NCBI RefSeq assembly: GCF_034314085.1
Contig: NZ_JAVIWI010000002.1
Span: 1 to 64,000 of the forward strand
Direction: 5' to 3'
Origin: Undibacterium sp. 5I1
Lineage (GTDB): Bacteria > Pseudomonadota > Gammaproteobacteria > Burkholderiales > Burkholderiaceae_D
Length of the DNA: 64,000 bases
The notes beneath the pieces are model-generated. The model saw only the letters and a program-made list of their open reading frames with translations, had not been told where the DNA came from and ran no database searches. This document shows positions 18,706 to 27,662 of this stretch, one piece after another; position 1 is the stretch's first letter; each line of letters opens with the position of its first letter. Position numbers and translations under genes: made by a program.

Positions 18706-19149
18706 TTAAAGTTGCTCCTTCCGTTCGCTCATTTCTTCACCGAGGGTTACTAGATCTAATCTCGTTTTTCGGACCGAAGGAAACATTTCATCCTCTTCTT
18801 CCCTAACATGGTGTTCGATTTGTTCGGAGAGCACTTTCACTTTTGCATCATATAAATCATCATCTGGATCCATGTCCTGAATTTGTTCGATCAACTCTTT
18901 AGCACTCGCATGCTCTACCTCCGCTTCATCCATTAACTCATCACTTTCTATTACTTCTTTGACCGCAGGATAGAATATTTCCTCTTCGATCTGTGCATGA
19001 ATTAGTAGAGCACGACAAATTGCATCCGCAACCTTTTTTTTGCTTACCTTTGATCGGTCACTTAGTTCGTTAAATTGTTCAAATAAAGCCTTTACCGTTT
19101 GATGATCTGAGACTAGAAGGCTGATAGCATCTGTAATTTTGAGCGGCAT
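18706..19149 (-). CDS. Hemerythrin HHE-domain protein
   Basis: 147 residues from the ATG at 19149, chosen because GGAG lies ~6 nt upstream; an open frame to 19206 adds a hydrophobic stretch that does not belong to the family. The four-helix bundle shows the expected ligands: DHQTVKALF, HAQIEEEIFYP, EHASAKELI and HHVREEEDEMFP. It binds a di-iron centre and in related proteins acts in O2/NO sensing or repair of iron-sulfur clusters. It is the first gene of an operon with the membrane protein downstream, and a CRP-like palindrome lies ~70 bp upstream. Confidence 0.9.
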   Translation of the reverse strand: MPLKITDAISLLVSDHQTVKALFEQFNELSDRSKVSKKKVADAICRALLIHAQIEEEIFYPAVKEVIESDELMDEAEVEHASAKELIEQIQDMDPDDDLYDAKVKVLSEQIEHHVREEEDEMFPSVRKTRLDLVTLGEEMSERKEQL

Positions 19150-19219
19150 AAATATCTCCAAAAAAAGCGAGGTAACAACAAAGACCAGCCTGAGCATATT
19201 GATCATCGACGATGCTGTA

Positions 19220-19235
19220 TGTGCGCTGTCTCACA
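19220..19235. promoter_or_regulatory. CRP-like palindrome TGTGC-GCTGTC-TCACA
   Basis: A near-perfect CRP-type half-site pair at a 6-bp spacer, 70 bp before the hemerythrin start codon. It matches the recurring motif described in the findings. Confidence 0.6.
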
Positions 19236-19314
19236 TTTGTTAAAAACTATTTTTACAGAGGGCAAGAAATAATTTCCTAAGAGAAAACTTCATTAATTTC
19301 ATATTGTTTATTTT

Positions 19315-19330
19315 TGTGCGGTATCGAACG
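19315..19330. promoter_or_regulatory. CRP-like site TGTGC-GGTATC-GAACG
   Basis: The left half is perfect and the right half weaker. It lies 58 bp upstream of the PRC-barrel start codon, nearly the same distance as the site before the sorbosone-dehydrogenase-like gene. Confidence 0.5.
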
Positions 19331-19388
19331 GACATGAATAAGAAGAAAGTTCAATCTACAATCTCATTCAATTGAGAGGAGAACTAAT

Positions 19389-19805
19389 ATGAATTACGAA
19401 TCACGCGATACCTTGGGTATGTATGCGATAAATGGATCGGGTAATAATAAAGGTCCTGGCCCTGAATTAATGGGAGCTAATACCCTGATTGGCGATAATG
19501 TTCATAACGCTGAGGATGAGCATTTAGGGGAAATAAAAGAAATCATGCTTGATGTACGAACAGGTAAAGTGGCTTACGCCGTTCTTGCTCACGGTGGCCT
19601 ATTTACCATAGGCGCAAAACTCTTTGCAGTTCCATGGAGCGCACTTAAACTAGATACTGAAAATAAGCGGTTTGTATTGAACATACAGAAGGAGCGTTTC
19701 GAAAATGCTCCTGGCTTTGATTCAGATCACTGGCCAGACATGGCCGATAGTACTTGGATTGAAAATTTACATAATTTCTATGACACGTCGAGGAGCTCGC
19801 AATGA
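19389..19805 (+). CDS. PRC-barrel domain protein
   Basis: 138 residues. The core (about 28-95: LIGDNVHNAEDEHLGEIKEIMLDVRTGKVAYAVLAHGG, then FAVPWSALKLD) is a PRC-barrel, a small beta-barrel fold found in photosynthetic reaction-centre H subunits, RimM and many stress proteins, usually used for protein or RNA contacts. AGAGGAGA precedes the ATG. The stop overlaps the next start by ATGA, so it is translationally coupled to the CHRD gene. The CRP-like site at 19315 and the hemerythrin operon on the other side place it in the stress cluster. Confidence 0.9.
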   Translation: MNYESRDTLGMYAINGSGNNKGPGPELMGANTLIGDNVHNAEDEHLGEIKEIMLDVRTGKVAYAVLAHGGLFTIGAKLFAVPWSALKLDTENKRFVLNIQKERFENAPGFDSDHWPDMADSTWIENLHNFYDTSRSSQ

Positions 19806-20242
19806 AAAGCCAGTTCTCAAAAAAGTATTCGCGAACTAAATTGAGTGCATTATTGTTAGGCTGTAGTGTATTTCTTAGCGTTAGTTCCGCTTATGCAACT
19901 GAAACAAAAGTAAATTTGGTAGGATCAGAAGAAACTCCGGCAGTGCAAACTTCTGCGCAGGGCTCGGGGAGTATCATCGTCAACAAGGACAGAACTGTGA
20001 GCGGTATGGTTATGACTACCGGGTTGGCTGGAACGATGGCTCACATACATTTGGGCGCTGAAGGAAGAAAAGGTCCGCCGATTATTACCTTAGTCAAGTC
20101 TGGTGATGGCAGTTGGGCAGTGCCATCAGGATCAATACTTACCGAAGAACAGTATGCAAGTTACAAAGCAGGAAATCTTTATGTCAATGTTCATAGCGCA
20201 GAAAATAAGGATGGAGAAATCCGGGGACAATTGAAGCCTTAA
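19802..20242 (+). CDS. CHRD-domain secreted protein
   Basis: 146 residues with a signal peptide (basic start, hydrophobic core, Ala-Tyr-Ala before TETKV). The mature part is a single CHRD domain: VNLVGSEETPAV, GSIIV, MAHIHLGAEGRKGPPI, and LYVNVHSAENKDGEIRGQL. CHRD folds are found in chordin and many bacterial secreted proteins; the bacterial function is not well defined. It is coupled to the PRC-barrel gene by ATGA overlap, and a strong terminator follows ~25 bp after the stop. Confidence 0.88.
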   Translation: MKSQFSKKYSRTKLSALLLGCSVFLSVSSAYATETKVNLVGSEETPAVQTSAQGSGSIIVNKDRTVSGMVMTTGLAGTMAHIHLGAEGRKGPPIITLVKSGDGSWAVPSGSILTEEQYASYKAGNLYVNVHSAENKDGEIRGQLKP

Positions 20243-20265
20243 TTAGATAATTCCGTGCTTTGAAA

Positions 20266-20300
20266 TAAAAATGGAGACGATTTTTTAGTCTCCGTTTTTA
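20266..20300 (+). terminator. Rho-independent terminator after CHRD gene
   Basis: The stem GGAGAC (20273-20278) pairs with GTCTCC (20288-20293), extended by A/T and one G-U pair on the outside, with a 9-nt loop and a following GTTTTTATT tract. It ends the PRC-barrel/CHRD operon. Confidence 0.85.
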
Positions 20301-20489
20301 TTATCTTTGTAAAGTGTACCCATTTAATTTAATTCAAATATGTACTTGAGTTAGGCATCTCTCTATTCCATCAAATACGTTCTTTAGATATACTAAAATT
20401 AAACACAATTGGCTGTAAGCACATAGCGACCCCATCTTGAGTCCCTGCGTTAAATCACAGAGTATCGTGTCCACGTAATTAATGGACAC

Positions 20490-20856
20490 ATGTACACGAT
20501 GAATGAACCAGATTTAATAGCGCCACAGCGCAGAATTTAAAGCCCAGGTAATCAAGGCATGTCAGCAGCCTGGTGTGTCGATTGCAGCGATTGCGTTGCA
20601 TTACCGCTTGAACGCCAATATGCTGCGAACTTGGCTGACAGCCCATGAACGGGCGACGGCAATGGAACAACCAGGATCGTCGGCAGTCAGACCAGTAGCG
20701 GAATTTATCCCGCTTCAATTGGCGGGGAAACCCGAAACCGTTGCGACGCAGGATATTGTTATCGAAGTCAGGCGAGGCGCAGCAACCATCACGGTTCGCT
20801 GGCCGAGTGCCTCTGCTGCTGAATGTGCCGGTTGGCTGCAGAACTGGTTACGATGA
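20490..20856 (+). pseudogene. tnpA: IS66 TnpA (Orf1), probable frameshift near the start
   Basis: From ATG 20490 the frame gives MNEPDLIAPQR and then stops at 20540. The conserved IS66 Orf1 sequence (RHSAEFKAQVIKACQQPGVSIAAIALHYRLNANML) starts at ~20521 in the next frame, with no good start codon of its own. A single base loss or gain near 20522-20532 explains this. The rest (HTH and the C-terminus) is intact and overlaps TnpB by ATGA at 20853. IS66 elements need all three proteins in related cases, so this copy may be immobile. Confidence 0.7.
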
Positions 20857-21185
20857 TCCGGATCGAGTCGATCTGGCTGGCGACCGAACCGATAGATATG
20901 CGCGTCGGCATGGACACTGCTCTGGCCAGGGTGGTCAAGGTGTTCGGTGCAGCACGCCCTCATCATGCCTATTTGTTTGCCAACAAACGCTCGACACGCA
21001 TCAAGGTCTTGGTCTATGACGGATTTGGTATTTGGCTAGCAACACGCCGCCTGAATAAAGGCAGGTTTGTCTGGAACAACGGCACAACAGTTTGTGTCGA
21101 CCTCAACCACGATCAACTTCGCGCATTGGTGACCGGACTACCATGGGAGAATTTAACCTATGACCATGCGATATCCGTGCTGTAG
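20853..21185 (+). CDS. tnpB: IS66 TnpB (Orf2)
   Basis: 110 residues from ATG 20853 (MIRIESIWLATEPIDMRVG). It has the typical IS66 Orf2 blocks: DMRVGMDTALARVVKVFGAARPHHAYLFANKRSTRIKVLVYDGFGIWLATRRL and GRFVW. The start overlaps the stop of TnpA. It is a helper protein of the transposase whose function is unknown in detail. Confidence 0.93.
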   Translation: MIRIESIWLATEPIDMRVGMDTALARVVKVFGAARPHHAYLFANKRSTRIKVLVYDGFGIWLATRRLNKGRFVWNNGTTVCVDLNHDQLRALVTGLPWENLTYDHAISVL

Positions 21186-21260
21186 TGCCGAGGCCACAAA
21201 GATGTAAACGTCTGTAAACGTCTTTGATCAAATCACCTCGGGTCTGGCACACTTCCAGAC

Positions 21261-22751
21261 ATGAGCTTTGCCGCTACCATCGAACAATACACTAAGGAAC
21301 AGCTGGTTCAGCTGCTGATTCATCAGCAGGCAATGAACGCCAAACTCACCCATGAGCTGGCCATTCTCAAACGTCAGAAATTTGCCGTGACCAGCGAAGC
21401 CTATACCGGCGAACAACAGCGTGAACTGTTTGAAACTCTCGACGTCGACTTGGCCGCTGTCGCTGCCGAAATTGAGCAACTGGCGCTGGCCAATCCCGCG
21501 GCAGAACCAACCAAGCAACAACCCAAGCGTGTCCGGCTACCGGCAGAACTGCCGCGCACCGATATTCATCACGAACCGGATTCCACGCTGTGCCGGTGTG
21601 GTTGCCAAATGAAACGTATCGGTGAGGACGTGTCCGAGAAACTCGATTACCAACCTGGCGTGTTCACGGTGGAACGTCATGTGCGTGGCAAGTGGGTATG
21701 CCATCAATGCGAAACACTGGTGCAGGCACCAGTTCCTGCGCAGATCATCGATAAGGGTATCCCGACCTCCGGATTGCTGGCTCAGGTGTTGGTCGCCAAA
21801 TATGCTGACCACTTGCCGCTGTATCGTCAGAGCGGCATCTTCGAACGGGCAGGATTGGCCATTCCCGACTCCACGCTGACCGAATGGGTAGGCTGCTGCG
21901 GCGTGGCGCTCCAGCCATTGGTGGATGCGCTGAAAGAAGAATTATTGACCCACCCGGTACTGCATGCCGATGAGACGCCGCTTCCAATGCTCAAACCCGG
22001 GAACGGCAAGACGCACAAGGCCTATCTGTGGAGTTATTGCAGCACATCACTAAGTAGCATGAAGGCGGTGGTCTTCGACTTTGCCGAAAGCCGGGGTGGC
22101 AAGCATGCCGAACAATTCCTGGATCGATGGCGGGGCACCCTCGTCTGCGATGATTTTCCAGGTTACAAAGTGCTGTTCAGATCCGGTATCACGGAGGCAG
22201 GATGCATAGCGCACGCGCGGCGCAGATTTCATGAACTATGGGCGAATCACAGCAGTCAGATCGCGGGTGAAGTGCTGGATTTATTTGCCAGTCTATATGG
22301 CGTGGAACGGGAAGCAAGCTTGCTCAACGAAGAGCAACGCCTGACCATTCGTCAAACGCAGGCCAAGCCAGTTGCAGATGCACTGCATAAGTGGTTGCTG
22401 GTCCAGCGCCAGCGGGTGCCTAGTGGCGGCGCTACCTTCAAGGCAATCGAATACAGTTTGAATCGCTGGCCGGCGTTGACACATTACCTCAACGATCCCC
22501 AGGTTCCGATCGATAATAATTGGGTTGAGAACCAGATTCGTCCCATCGCATTAGGACGCAAAAATTGGATGTTCAGTGGAAGTCTGCGCGCCGGCAAACG
22601 TGCTGCGGCAATTATGAGTTTGATTCACTCAGCTCGGCTTAACGGCCACGATCCCTACGCTTACATGAAGGACGTCCTGGAAAGGCTTCCGTTACATCCA
22701 TTCAGTCGCATTGGCGAATTGCTCCCTCATCGCTGGGAACCCGCTCAATAA
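21261..22751 (+). CDS. tnpC: IS66 transposase TnpC (DDE)
   Basis: 496 residues. A leucine-rich coiled N-terminus, a Cys-containing zinc-finger-like region (CRCGCQMKRIGEDVSEKLDYQPG ... CHQC) and the catalytic core follow in order: HADETPLPML (first Asp), VCDDFPGY (second Asp), WVENQIRPIALGRKNWMFSGS (Glu). The normal IS66 transposase length and motifs indicate an intact enzyme. Confidence 0.95.
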   Translation: MSFAATIEQYTKEQLVQLLIHQQAMNAKLTHELAILKRQKFAVTSEAYTGEQQRELFETLDVDLAAVAAEIEQLALANPAAEPTKQQPKRVRLPAELPRTDIHHEPDSTLCRCGCQMKRIGEDVSEKLDYQPGVFTVERHVRGKWVCHQCETLVQAPVPAQIIDKGIPTSGLLAQVLVAKYADHLPLYRQSGIFERAGLAIPDSTLTEWVGCCGVALQPLVDALKEELLTHPVLHADETPLPMLKPGNGKTHKAYLWSYCSTSLSSMKAVVFDFAESRGGKHAEQFLDRWRGTLVCDDFPGYKVLFRSGITEAGCIAHARRRFHELWANHSSQIAGEVLDLFASLYGVEREASLLNEEQRLTIRQTQAKPVADALHKWLLVQRQRVPSGGATFKAIEYSLNRWPALTHYLNDPQVPIDNNWVENQIRPIALGRKNWMFSGSLRAGKRAAAIMSLIHSARLNGHDPYAYMKDVLERLPLHPFSRIGELLPHRWEPAQ

Positions 22752-22868
22752 TTTCCATCATCAAGATAATGCCAGGTCAACCTGTGTTGGCCAGGCGCTT
22801 ACAATTGGCTTCTTTTTTTATATTTTTCTAAAGAAAATATAGCTAGCAAAATCAACTTATCAAAACTA

Positions 22869-24974
22869 TTAAATCGCTGGGTGAAGTGATTTTTCACGGC
22901 TCCATTGGCGTGTCTTTGCCGCAGACAAAAAATCTGGTATTTTGTCGATCGATATTACTCCGGCATCCTTTTCTATTCCAGCCGTTTCTAATAAAATTTT
23001 ACTTCCATCATCAAAAGCAATCGCCTTAAGATGGCTATATGCATCTCTGATGAATGAAGTCGTGGCCATATCTTTTTGTAGTTTTTTCCCAGCTTCTTTG
23101 GATAGGATCGTGACGATCGCATCAAACATGACTGATGGATTACCTGCAAGTTGTCCATCAATTTTGGCTTCAGTCGTGTCAGATAAATAGATGCCGTTAA
23201 TTTTTGGAGCAATAGTCTTGTAAGTTGCGCCTGCTTTAATAACTGCCGTTTGAACAGTTTTTAAAATCTCTACATCAGATCCATCAGAAATCAATATCCC
23301 GATGACTCGTCCTGATAACGTCGATTTCATTTTGTCGATTAGCCCAACCGCGGGGGTTAAAGGAAGATCAACAACTGGTGCTGCGATATCAGGCGCTGGT
23401 GGTAAATTTTCCATGCCCAAACCATTTGCTACACGCAATGCTAGATCACCGATGATGTGCCTTAGATGACCGACCATTGCTTCTCGAATGTGTGGATGCT
23501 CAACTTTTGATAATTCAAAAACAAGGGCAGAGATAATATGCGATTGTTCGTATTTATTTTGACTCAAATAAAATTGGCGCGCCTGGCTATAGTGATCGGC
23601 AAAGCTTTCTGGTCGAATCCTCCCTTTGGTTCCACTGAGCTGTTCAGACATACTTTTAAAGCCGGTTGTAGGCTGCTCACGCGGCGACGTCGTCGATAGC
23701 GTATTGGGTTCATAAGACACTCTGCCAGTGGGTTGCGCCATTTGCATATGGCCATCACGTTGATGATTCCCAAACGGACATTTAGGCGCATTCACAGGAA
23801 TTTGATGGAAATTAGGTGAACCTAGTCTGGATAGCTGCGTATCGAGATAAGAAAAAAGACGCCCTTGCAATAAAGGATCGTTTGAGAAATCAATGCCTGG
23901 GACAACATGAGATGGACAAAAGGCAACCTGTTCGGTCTCAGCGAAGAAATTATTTGGCCATCTATTGAGAACCATCCGTCCTATTACTTTCAATGGAACT
24001 AGCTCTTCAGGAATCAGTTTAGTGGCGTCAAGATGGTCAAATGGGAACTGGTCAGCCTCTTCTTGGGTGAAGAGTTGTACTGCTAATTCCCACTCGGGGA
24101 AATTACCCACACTGATGGAATTAAATAGGTCGCGACGATGGAAATCGGGGTCTGCTCCAGCAATTTTAACGGTTTCGTCCCAGATGGTAGATTGAAGTCC
24201 TAATTTAGGTCTCCAGTGAAATTTCACAAAAGTTGAATTACCGTCCTGATCAATCAAGCGAAAAGAATGAACCCCAAACCCTTCCATCATGCTTAACGAT
24301 CGCGGTAGTGTCCGATCTGACATAATCCACATCACCATATGCATTGCTTCCGGTGTAAGCGAAATGAAATCCCAGAACGTGTCATGCGCGGTAGCGGCTT
24401 GTGGAAAACCACGATCAGGTTCCATTTTGACTGCATGGATCAGATCCGGAAATTTAATCGCATCTTGAATGAAAAACACCGGAATGTTATTTCCAACTAA
24501 ATCCCAATTACCCTCGGATGTATAAAACTTGACGGAGAATCCCCGCACATCCCTTGGTGTGTCTGCAGAACCGGATCCACCTGCTACAGTCGAAAATCGC
24601 GCAAACAAAGGTGTGCGAGTATTTAATTCAGTAAGAATTTTTGCCGTTGTAAACTTCTGTAGGGAGTGAGTTAATTCAAAAAATCCATGAGCTCCAGTTC
24701 CTCTTGCATGCACAATTCGTTCTGGTATCCGTTCATGATCGAAGTGAGTAATCTTTTCTCTCAAAATAAAATCTTCTAACAGCGCAGGACCGTTAACTCC
24801 TGCCTTCAACGAATTTTGATTGTCAGAAACGGCTACGCCTTGATTTGTCGTGAGGTCAGATTGTTTTTTTTCCGCGATCTGATGTAACTCCCCGCCATTG
24901 CCAGTCGATTTAGAGGTTACCTTACGATTAATGTCAGTTTCTACTTTAGGGATAGATTTCTTAATGTTTGGCAT
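22869..24974 (-). CDS. katE: Large-subunit catalase (HPII/KatE type)
   Basis: 701 residues from ATG 24974 with AGAGG 9 nt upstream; a TTG three codons before is possible. This is a clade-2 heme catalase, disproportionating H2O2. The essential histidine is in [13 protein letters not shown] (~residue 90). The [11 protein letters not shown] loop carries the distal Asn, and the proximal Tyr is in [14 protein letters not shown] (~380). A ~150-residue C-terminal DJ-1/PfpI-like domain ([21 protein letters not shown]) is typical of HPII enzymes. It replaces no other gene and stands alone. A CRP-like palindrome lies ~112 bp upstream of the ATG. Confidence 0.95.
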   Translation of the reverse strand: MPNIKKSIPKVETDINRKVTSKSTGNGGELHQIAEKKQSDLTTNQGVAVSDNQNSLKAGVNGPALLEDFILREKITHFDHERIPERIVHARGTGAHGFFELTHSLQKFTTAKILTELNTRTPLFARFSTVAGGSGSADTPRDVRGFSVKFYTSEGNWDLVGNNIPVFFIQDAIKFPDLIHAVKMEPDRGFPQAATAHDTFWDFISLTPEAMHMVMWIMSDRTLPRSLSMMEGFGVHSFRLIDQDGNSTFVKFHWRPKLGLQSTIWDETVKIAGADPDFHRRDLFNSISVGNFPEWELAVQLFTQEEADQFPFDHLDATKLIPEELVPLKVIGRMVLNRWPNNFFAETEQVAFCPSHVVPGIDFSNDPLLQGRLFSYLDTQLSRLGSPNFHQIPVNAPKCPFGNHQRDGHMQMAQPTGRVSYEPNTLSTTSPREQPTTGFKSMSEQLSGTKGRIRPESFADHYSQARQFYLSQNKYEQSHIISALVFELSKVEHPHIREAMVGHLRHIIGDLALRVANGLGMENLPPAPDIAAPVVDLPLTPAVGLIDKMKSTLSGRVIGILISDGSDVEILKTVQTAVIKAGATYKTIAPKINGIYLSDTTEAKIDGQLAGNPSVMFDAIVTILSKEAGKKLQKDMATTSFIRDAYSHLKAIAFDDGSKILLETAGIEKDAGVISIDKIPDFLSAAKTRQWSREKSLHPAI

Positions 24975-24983
24975 GGTTGGCAA

Positions 24984-25312
24984 CCTCTAAAAAAAGTCGG
25001 TTTGAATAAAATAAGTACTGAACAACAATAAAATGTAGATCCATTTATTATTTTTATCACCATAAACCATACATTTGAAATGGTATGTGCGGAATCACAC
25101 ACTACGATTTTTTATTCGATCACTTGTAAAGCCTATGTATTTGTCAAAGAGAAAAAAACTCTAGTATTTCGTAGAGATTTTTAATCAGATTTTCACAGCA
25201 CACTAGAAAAATTCCGTCAGCTAAAATTCATCACATGCGTTAACTGACAGAACTATTTTTCGAATAAGCTTAGCTAGACAATGAAATAATTCAACCGTTA
25301 GTTGTCGAGCTA
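24984..25312. other. Intergenic region containing the catalase promoter
   Basis: AT-rich. The CRP-like site 25086-25101 is the only element I can point to. No small gene is convincing. Confidence 0.45.
25086..25101. promoter_or_regulatory. CRP-like palindrome TGTGC-GGAATC-ACACA
   Basis: A 5-6-5 arrangement, 111 bp upstream of the catalase ATG. One of the recurring sites. Confidence 0.55.
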
Positions 25313-25834
25313 TTAGTTAGGAACTGAAGCTTCAGAGGTCGACTTAATATCTTCGGCGCCAGCGTTTTGAAAAATTTCCTTAACCGTTTTAACTTGTTCG
25401 TGATTTTCAGTATGAACCGAAATCAATACATTCCCATTTCTAATCTTTCCGTCAAATAGTTTCGCTTCATACTCGGGAATTCCCATGCCAACCAAAGCAC
25501 CTATAATACCGCCGGCGGCAGCGCCAACTGCGGCACCACCTAGTGCAGCCATAATTGGTCCAGCGGCGATAAACGGACCCACACCTGGTATTGCTAAGGT
25601 ACCGATGCCAGCGAGCCAGCCTAGGATAGCGCCAGTTCCCAAACCGGCTATACCTCCAGTGGCAGTTCCTTCTGGTACTTTCGTATTTTGTTCATGGGCG
25701 AAATCCCGAGTACCGCTTTGATCAGGGAGAAGGACAGAAATCTCCGCGCTACTAAATCTTGCCGATTTGAGATGATCGACAATTGATTCTGCTTGTGCTC
25801 TAGTTTGAGCGATACAATAAACTGCATTTTTCAT
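25313..25834 (-). CDS. Glycine-zipper stress-type membrane-associated protein (DUF1269/GSP17M-like)
   Basis: 173 residues from ATG 25834, with GGAG 6 nt upstream; the longer frame from a TTG is unlikely. The N-terminal alpha/beta lobe (AVYCIAQTRAQAESIVDHLKSARFSSAEISVLLPD) is followed by a long Gly/Ala-rich hydrophobic region (about 60-130) with PGVGPFIAAGPIMAALGGAAVGAAAGGIIGALVGMGIP, then a second lobe. It is a paralogue in architecture of the protein at 11956-12459, with low sequence identity. It is followed at 13 bp (25860) by the BON protein gene, whose operon probably reads through into this one. Confidence 0.75.
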   Translation of the reverse strand: MKNAVYCIAQTRAQAESIVDHLKSARFSSAEISVLLPDQSGTRDFAHEQNTKVPEGTATGGIAGLGTGAILGWLAGIGTLAIPGVGPFIAAGPIMAALGGAAVGAAAGGIIGALVGMGIPEYEAKLFDGKIRNGNVLISVHTENHEQVKTVKEIFQNAGAEDIKSTSEASVPN

Positions 25835-25859
25835 GATTTTCTCCAAACAAGTAATTGAA

Positions 25860-26279
25860 TTAGTTAGTTTTAACGTCTAGCTGATCATCGATTGATTTGA
25901 CACCCGGAGTGTCAAGGGTTACTTTTTCTAATTTGACTTTTTCTTCTTTATTTTTAACTGGCCCACGCAATGTAACAACGCCGTCTGAAGTCATAATTTT
26001 TATGTTGTGGGCTGACATTGAAAGGGACTTCTCATGGACGATATTGCGTCGCACTAGAGACAATAATTTCCTGTCTCCTGCACTGTTGGATTGATCTTGA
26101 GGTGTTGCAGTTACGTTTGATTTATCTCTCACATTCATTTCGGAATTATCAACATTCGATGCGCTTTTCGTTTCAGACCGCATCGGTGCTACAGGCTTAT
26201 CTGCAGCGAACGATAAGAACGGTGTTGATATAAAAAAAAGTAAAGCGACGCCTTTTAAACTCTTAGATACAGATTTCAT
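25860..26279 (-). CDS. Secreted single-BON-domain protein
   Basis: 139 residues: signal peptide (SVSKSLKGVALLFFISTPFLSFA), a Ser/Asn-rich linker, and one BON domain at the C-terminus (SLVRRNIVHEKSLSMSAHNIKIMTSDGVVTLRGPVKNKEEKVKLEKV). BON domains bind membranes or outer-membrane ligands, as in OsmY. AGGAGA precedes the ATG. It lies 25 bp upstream of the glycine-zipper gene, suggesting an operon, and a CRP-like palindrome sits 67 bp upstream of its start. Confidence 0.9.
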   Translation of the reverse strand: MKSVSKSLKGVALLFFISTPFLSFAADKPVAPMRSETKSASNVDNSEMNVRDKSNVTATPQDQSNSAGDRKLLSLVRRNIVHEKSLSMSAHNIKIMTSDGVVTLRGPVKNKEEKVKLEKVTLDTPGVKSIDDQLDVKTN

Positions 26280-26346
26280 TCCTATCTCCTCGTTGATACC
26301 CGAGAATGGGTATGTATTGAGCTTAGTCAGTCTGGGTTAGCCTATC

Positions 26347-26362
26347 TGTGCGGTATCTCACT
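26347..26362. promoter_or_regulatory. CRP-like palindrome TGTGC-GGTATC-TCACT
   Basis: 67 bp upstream of the BON gene start, at nearly the same distance as the site before hemerythrin (70 bp). Confidence 0.6.
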
Positions 26363-27013
26363 TTTATCCAATAAAGTAGTGTGATAACCGTAAAAAGTTT
26401 TTTTAAAAGTGCATTGGAGTAAGTAGTCCTCGCAACTATCATTTGCAAGTGGCAATAAAATCCAAACACACGTCGTGAATAAAACGATTAAGAAGTTTTC
26501 AACTTCTATTTTTAAGGATGAATATCGCAAATAATTGTATCTATCTAAATAATTTTTCTGATTATGTAGACTAATATTTCCATCCAATAAGCCCCAAACG
26601 CTATTGGTGTTAATTGCCCTTCGTCTACTTTAGTTTCACAGAAAATAATCAAAATTAAGAGTAGAGCCGCGCGTAGGAAAGTTAGAAATCGAGGGTTTTT
26701 ATCCACTAAATTAAATTTATTCTTCTACGCTAAATTAGTACTCGTACGTTCTCTAAGGTGAGATATTTCTAGATTTGAATTTTTTCATTTTTCAAAAGAT
26801 TGCTCTTACTTTTTATAAATTTCTATTAATCTGCGAAGAAAAATCTGTTTGAATTTTATTGCAATGGGTATCCAGAAAAATATCTTTTGATGTTGGATAG
26901 CGAACAGATAAACCATTTAATGTGGGCTATGTTGGATCACTTGCTGGGATCACGTTTGTTCTGGCTTGTAGAATGAAATTCAAAAAACTTTCTATTATTG
27001 AGGATCAAAAATC
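26363..27013. other. AT-rich intergenic region
   Basis: 651 bp. A frame reading ...FEFYCNGYPEKYLLMLDSEQINHLMWAMLDHLL-GSRLFWLVE ends just before 26976 but has no ribosome site or plausible start upstream of an internal ATG, so I do not call it a gene. The open frame 26342-26587 on the minus strand lacks recognisable motifs. No repeats or RNA gene seen. Confidence 0.4.
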
Positions 27014-27217
27014 ATGACTAACACTAAAGAAGCTAGCACCCTACATAAACAAGCCGCGACCGATCATCAAGAGGCAGCAAAAAACCATTTGAAAGCCGCC
27101 GAATCTCACGAAAAGAACAAAGTGAGCGACGCGAAGGAGAGCTCAAAAAATGCGATGGGATGTTGCGCTACAGCGCAAAAAAGTACTGAAAAAGCCTGTC
27201 ACTCTTCGTCAATGTGA
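27014..27217 (+). CDS. Small Ala/Lys/His-rich hypothetical protein
   Basis: 67 residues, highly charged and repetitive in style (ATDHQEAAKNHLKAAESHEKNKVSDAKESSK), helical, then a Cys pair (GCCATAQK) and a C-terminal CHSSSM. It resembles small His/Ala-rich cytoplasmic proteins from related bacteria, but no function is known. GAGG precedes the ATG. A terminator follows ~80 bp downstream. Confidence 0.55.
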   Translation: MTNTKEASTLHKQAATDHQEAAKNHLKAAESHEKNKVSDAKESSKNAMGCCATAQKSTEKACHSSSM

Positions 27218-27294
27218 TTAATAAATTCAGAGTCTAGTTAGGCTTAAATCAAATAAATAGTTTTTGATTTTTGACGAAGCTAAATAAGAAATAA

Positions 27295-27319
27295 AGGCTA
27301 GCCAATCGCTAGCCTGTTT
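27295..27319 (+). terminator. Rho-independent terminator
   Basis: Perfect 8-bp stem AGGCTAGC/GCTAGCCT with loop CAATC, followed by GTTTTGATT. It probably ends the small 27014 gene's transcript. Confidence 0.8.
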
Positions 27320-27662
27320 TGATTCGGAAACAAGTTGGACTGACAAAAGTAATTCGTTGGTTCAATCGTCAGTTAATAAAAAAAGGCAGTTCTCTACCAA
27401 ATCAATTTATTTATCCATAGACACTATTGATCTGTGCGAACTTTGCGAGTTTTAAGGAAATAGTTCAAATTTATATGAGATTTTAATTTTGATTAACTAT
27501 CTCTCAATTTGTGTTATTCAAAAGGACAGCGGTGTATTTGCTAGAGCGACGCCATCTGTGTTTTTTCGCTCATAAAATTATTGCCTCACATGATAGGCTC
27601 TGACCCTTCAGCCAAAATATCCACTTCGCGTAATTGTTCACCGCAAATAGAAACTATTCTTA
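27320..27662. other. Intergenic region with possible weak CRP-like half-site
   Basis: AT-rich. 27433-27448 (TGTGC-GAACTT-TGCGA) carries one good half-site only, upstream of the crp gene at 27663. No gene or repeat found. Confidence 0.3.

Larger units (their letters stand above)
20415..22802 (+). mobile_element. IS66-family insertion sequence (2388 bp)
   Basis: The ends are GTAAGC-type inverted repeats (GTAAGCACATAGCGA on the left, GTAAGCGCCTGGCC on the right read inward). A perfect 8-bp target duplication AATTGGCT flanks it (20407-20414 and 22803-22810), the length expected of IS66. It contains three transposition genes in the usual order. Because the duplication is intact, insertion is fairly recent. 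Confidence 0.95.

Noticed and set aside
20575..20856. IS66 TnpA starting at GTG 20575
   Set aside because: The conserved N-terminus lies upstream in the same frame without a start codon, so a frameshifted gene from 20490 explains it better.
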